From contig DBXL01000125.1 of assembly GCA_002309275.1 (NCBI GenBank), positions 1,845 through 9,653 on the forward strand: a DNA stretch of 7,809 nucleotides, read 5' to 3'. Of this stretch, positions 6,542-7,809 are shown one piece after another. Positions within the stretch are counted from its first letter, which is position 1. Each line of letters opens with the position of its first letter. A model generated the notes under the pieces. That model saw nothing but the letters and a program-made list of their open reading frames with translations, made no database searches and had not been told where the DNA came from. This DNA comes from Ruminococcaceae bacterium UBA1213 (GTDB taxonomy: Bacteria > Bacillota > Clostridia > Oscillospirales > Acutalibacteraceae). The position numbers were made by a program, and so were the translations under genes.

Positions 6542-6566
6542 GCATCTGCCTTTTTGCAGCTGCTTA
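6539..6566 (+). terminator. Hairpin spanning the stop codons of the small-protein gene and mscL
   Basis: TAAGCA (6539-6544) pairs with TGCTTA (6561-6566), and CTGC (6546-6549) with GCAG (6556-6559), around one T/C mismatch and a CTTTTT loop. On the plus strand TTTTTCTG follows, giving an intrinsic terminator for the small-protein gene. On the minus strand no T-run follows, so it would end mscL transcripts poorly. The left arm contains the plus-strand TAA and the right arm, read on the minus strand, the mscL TAA. Confidence 0.72.
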
Positions 6567-7046
6567 TTTTTCTGCGAGAGCCTCAGCAGCAAGCTCGATC
6601 ACTGCCGTACAATGCGGGCAGCGTGTTGCAGCTATGTCTATTTCGCTTATGCAGAAAGGACATTTCTTTGTAGTGGGAGCTGCTTCGGGTTCTTCTTTCT
6701 TCTTCTTCGGGATAGTCATAAGCTTATTGAAAGCCTTGACAATGGCGAAGATGATGATTGCCATAATGAGGAAGTTAATAATAGCAGCAATAAAATTGCC
6801 GAATCCGATAGGACCTACATTAAGAGCTTCGGTAGCTTTTGCGAAATCAGGTTGACCTGTTTCGGGATTTACGAAATTCTGACCGGAAACCGTACCCACA
6901 AGCCAGCCAACAGCAGGCATTATCACATCATTACAAAGAGATGTAACGATACTGTTGAAAGCGCCGCCTATGATAACACCGACTGCAAGGTCAAGGACAT
7001 TTCCCCTCATGACGAACTCTTTAAATTCATTGACGAGTTTACCCAT
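6564..7046 (-). CDS. mscL: Large-conductance mechanosensitive channel MscL with C-terminal zinc ribbon
   Basis: MscL is a homopentameric inner-membrane channel that opens under membrane tension and releases solutes on hypo-osmotic shock. The 160-residue product has the family N-terminus MGKLVNEFKEFVMRGNVLDLAVGVIIGGAF (from residue 1), covering the amphipathic helix and first membrane helix (about 15-45). A periplasmic loop (about 50-78) and a second membrane helix (about 80-107, FGNFIAAIINFLIMAIIIF) follow. After a basic/acidic linker comes CPFC-x10-CPHC (C129, C132, C143, C146), a cytoplasmic zinc ribbon replacing the short helix bundle seen in E. coli MscL. I recall this tail from other Firmicutes and actinobacteria. 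The ATG at 7046 has AAAGGAG 9 bases upstream (7056-7062); the longer open frame to 7151 crosses the promoter and is not used. Confidence 0.96.
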   Translation of the reverse strand: MGKLVNEFKEFVMRGNVLDLAVGVIIGGAFNSIVTSLCNDVIMPAVGWLVGTVSGQNFVNPETGQPDFAKATEALNVGPIGFGNFIAAIINFLIMAIIIFAIVKAFNKLMTIPKKKKEEPEAAPTTKKCPFCISEIDIAATRCPHCTAVIELAAEALAEK

Positions 7047-7082
7047 AATAATTTTCTCCTTTCTCAAAAAATTTATGCACAT

Positions 7083-7111
7083 ATTATAGCACACTTTGAC
7101 AAAATCGTAAA
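7083..7111 (-). promoter_or_regulatory. Probable sigma-A promoter for mscL with extended -10
   Basis: On the minus strand TGCTATAAT (plus 7083-7091) is a perfect extended -10. TTTACG (7106-7111), a four-of-six -35, lies 17 bases upstream. Initiation near 7076 would give a leader of about 30 bases holding the AAAGGAG ribosome binding site. Confidence 0.75.
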
Positions 7112-7176
7112 TACTTTTTTTAAAATTTACAAAATTTTTTGTTTGAGGCAAAAATCATATTTTTAAAATCCCCTGA

Positions 7177-7200
7177 TGTAACAAATATACTTTTTTCGGT
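7177..7200 (+). promoter_or_regulatory. Candidate ECF-type (autoregulatory) promoter for the sigma-factor gene
   Basis: TGTAAC (7177-7182) followed 14 bases later by CGGT (7197-7200), then ACCTATA, resembles the 'AAC ... CGT' promoters used by ECF sigma factors, which often transcribe their own genes. The spacing is slightly short of the usual 16-17 and CGG departs from CGT. No good sigma-A promoter is seen; a TATAGA at 7204-7209 would start transcription inside the ribosome binding site. Treat as tentative. Confidence 0.4.
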
Positions 7201-7210
7201 ACCTATAGAT

Positions 7211-7217
7211 AAAGGAG
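7211..7217 (+). promoter_or_regulatory. Ribosome binding site that sets a TTG start for the sigma factor
   Basis: AAAGGAG touches the ATG at 7218 directly, which is too close for initiation there. It lies exactly 9 bases before the in-frame TTG at 7227. It therefore favours TTG as the start codon. Confidence 0.7.
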
Positions 7218-7226
7218 ATGGAAAAA

Positions 7227-7784
7227 TTGGATGACGAGAAAATTATAGAGCTGTTTTTCAGCCGCTCTGAAAATGCCATAAAGGAACTCGCCGCAAAATA
7301 TGAAAAAGTATGCATGACGCTTTCAATGAATATTCTTGGAAGCAGAGAAGATGCCGAAGAATGCCTGAACGATACATATTTAGGCGTATGGAATGCCATT
7401 CCGCCGCAAAAACCTGACAATTTAACTGCATTTGTCTGCAAAATAGCCCGTAACCTCTCTTTGAAAAAAAATGCATACAATTCTGCCGAAAAGCGTCAGG
7501 GGAATTACGGTGTCTGCATAGATGAGCTGAGTGAATGCATTCCATCCAATCATACAGTCGAGTCTGAAACGGAATTTTCCGAACTCTCCGACACTGTAAA
7601 TCAATTCATTGCCACTCTTGATAAAACCAATCAATTTTTATTTGTCAGACGATACTTTTTTTCCGACTCCTATGAAAGCCTTTCTCAGCATACAGGTCTT
7701 AAAGAACAGGCTATCCGTACACGCCTTTCACGATTACGTTCCAATCTTAAAAAATTTCTTGCACAGCAGGGGGAATTTCTATGA
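7227..7784 (+). CDS. RNA polymerase sigma factor, ECF-like sigma-70 family
   Basis: This 185-residue protein directs core RNA polymerase to a dedicated promoter set. Region sigma-2 (about 10-82) contains the core-binding and -10-recognition stretch DAEECLNDTYLGVWNAIPP (42-60) and CKIARNLSLKK (71-81). A linker with LDELSECIPS (counted from 98) leads to region sigma-4 (about 122-178), with RRYFFSDSYESLSQHTGLKEQAIRTRLSRLR as the -35-binding helix-turn-helix. The start is placed at TTG 7227, giving MDDEKIIELFFSRSE, the opening I know from this group in Clostridia; ATG 7218 would add only MEK and abuts the ribosome binding site. No transmembrane part is present. The stop overlaps the next start as ATGA, the usual arrangement with a cognate anti-sigma factor. 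The inducing signal cannot be inferred from this window. Confidence 0.92.
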   Translation: MDDEKIIELFFSRSENAIKELAAKYEKVCMTLSMNILGSREDAEECLNDTYLGVWNAIPPQKPDNLTAFVCKIARNLSLKKNAYNSAEKRQGNYGVCIDELSECIPSNHTVESETEFSELSDTVNQFIATLDKTNQFLFVRRYFFSDSYESLSQHTGLKEQAIRTRLSRLRSNLKKFLAQQGEFL

Positions 7785-7809
7785 AACCGCAGGATATATT
7801 CAATGCCGT
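7781..7809 (+). CDS. Start of a gene coupled to the sigma factor, probable anti-sigma/membrane partner
   Basis: Only nine complete codons (MKPQDIFNA) lie in the window. The ATG overlaps the sigma-factor stop as ATGA and has an AGGGGG ribosome binding site (7768-7773) 7 bases upstream, so it is a real, translationally coupled start. Genes in this position after ECF sigma factors usually encode the membrane anti-sigma factor, and a start like 'M.P.DIFNAI' fits such Clostridia proteins in my memory. The function is inferred from position, not from the visible residues. Confidence 0.6.

Noticed and set aside
7129..7142. 14-base palindrome ACAAAATTTTTTGT between mscL and the sigma-factor gene
   Set aside because: Mostly A/T runs; it overlaps no promoter element and no second copy was seen.
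6375..7166. Plus-strand open frame of 263 codons crossing mscL
   Set aside because: It runs antisense through all of mscL and out of frame through the small four-cysteine gene; no recognisable domain.

Overview
The window looks like ordinary chromosome from a low-GC Firmicute of the class Clostridia, most likely a Ruminococcus-like member of the Oscillospiraceae. The signs are AT-rich intergenic DNA, strong AGGAGG-type ribosome binding sites, sigma-A promoters with extended -10 boxes, and a set of Clostridia-style protein variants: a zinc-ribbon MscL, a 73-aa four-cysteine protein, an ECF-type sigma factor starting MDDEKIIEL, and a GH13 enzyme with a starch-enzyme N-terminus. The genus is an inference. 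No mobile element, CRISPR array, tRNA or rRNA is visible. No gene-free stretch exceeds 300 bases; the longest gap is about 180 bases (7047-7226).

Layout. Positions 1-200 (minus) hold the first 66 codons of a GH13 glycoside hydrolase with a consensus sigma-A promoter at 236-264. Positions 278-1531 (minus) encode the ribosome-associated GTPase HflX. A divergent intergenic region (1532-1671) carries an hflX promoter and a plus-strand promoter. The latter reads into a probable three-gene operon: a 464-aa protein with a C-terminal pRiA4b ORF-3-like domain (1672-3066), nadB (3083-4555) and nadC (4542-5378). A hairpin at 5396-5428 separates nadC from the convergent pgeF/yfiH gene (5446-6276, minus). 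Divergent from pgeF is a small four-cysteine protein (6320-6541). It converges on mscL (6564-7046, minus), and one hairpin spans both stop codons. The right end holds an ECF-type sigma factor (7227-7784), best started at a TTG codon, whose stop overlaps the start of a probable anti-sigma or membrane partner (7781 to the edge).

How the genes work together. NadB and NadC perform the first and third steps of de novo NAD synthesis (aspartate to iminoaspartate, then quinolinate to nicotinate mononucleotide). The intervening enzyme NadA is not encoded in this window. HflX (ribosome rescue), MscL (osmotic safety valve), PgeF (nucleoside or peptidoglycan-precursor housekeeping) and the sigma/partner pair are general stress and maintenance functions, apparently in independent units.

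I find no convincing new system. The observations most worth a second look are the pRiA4b ORF-3-like gene wired in front of nadBC with a repeated 14-base initiation block, NadB ending before the family's usual C-terminal ESRG motif, the uncharacterised four-cysteine small protein, and the stop-codon hairpin it shares with mscL.
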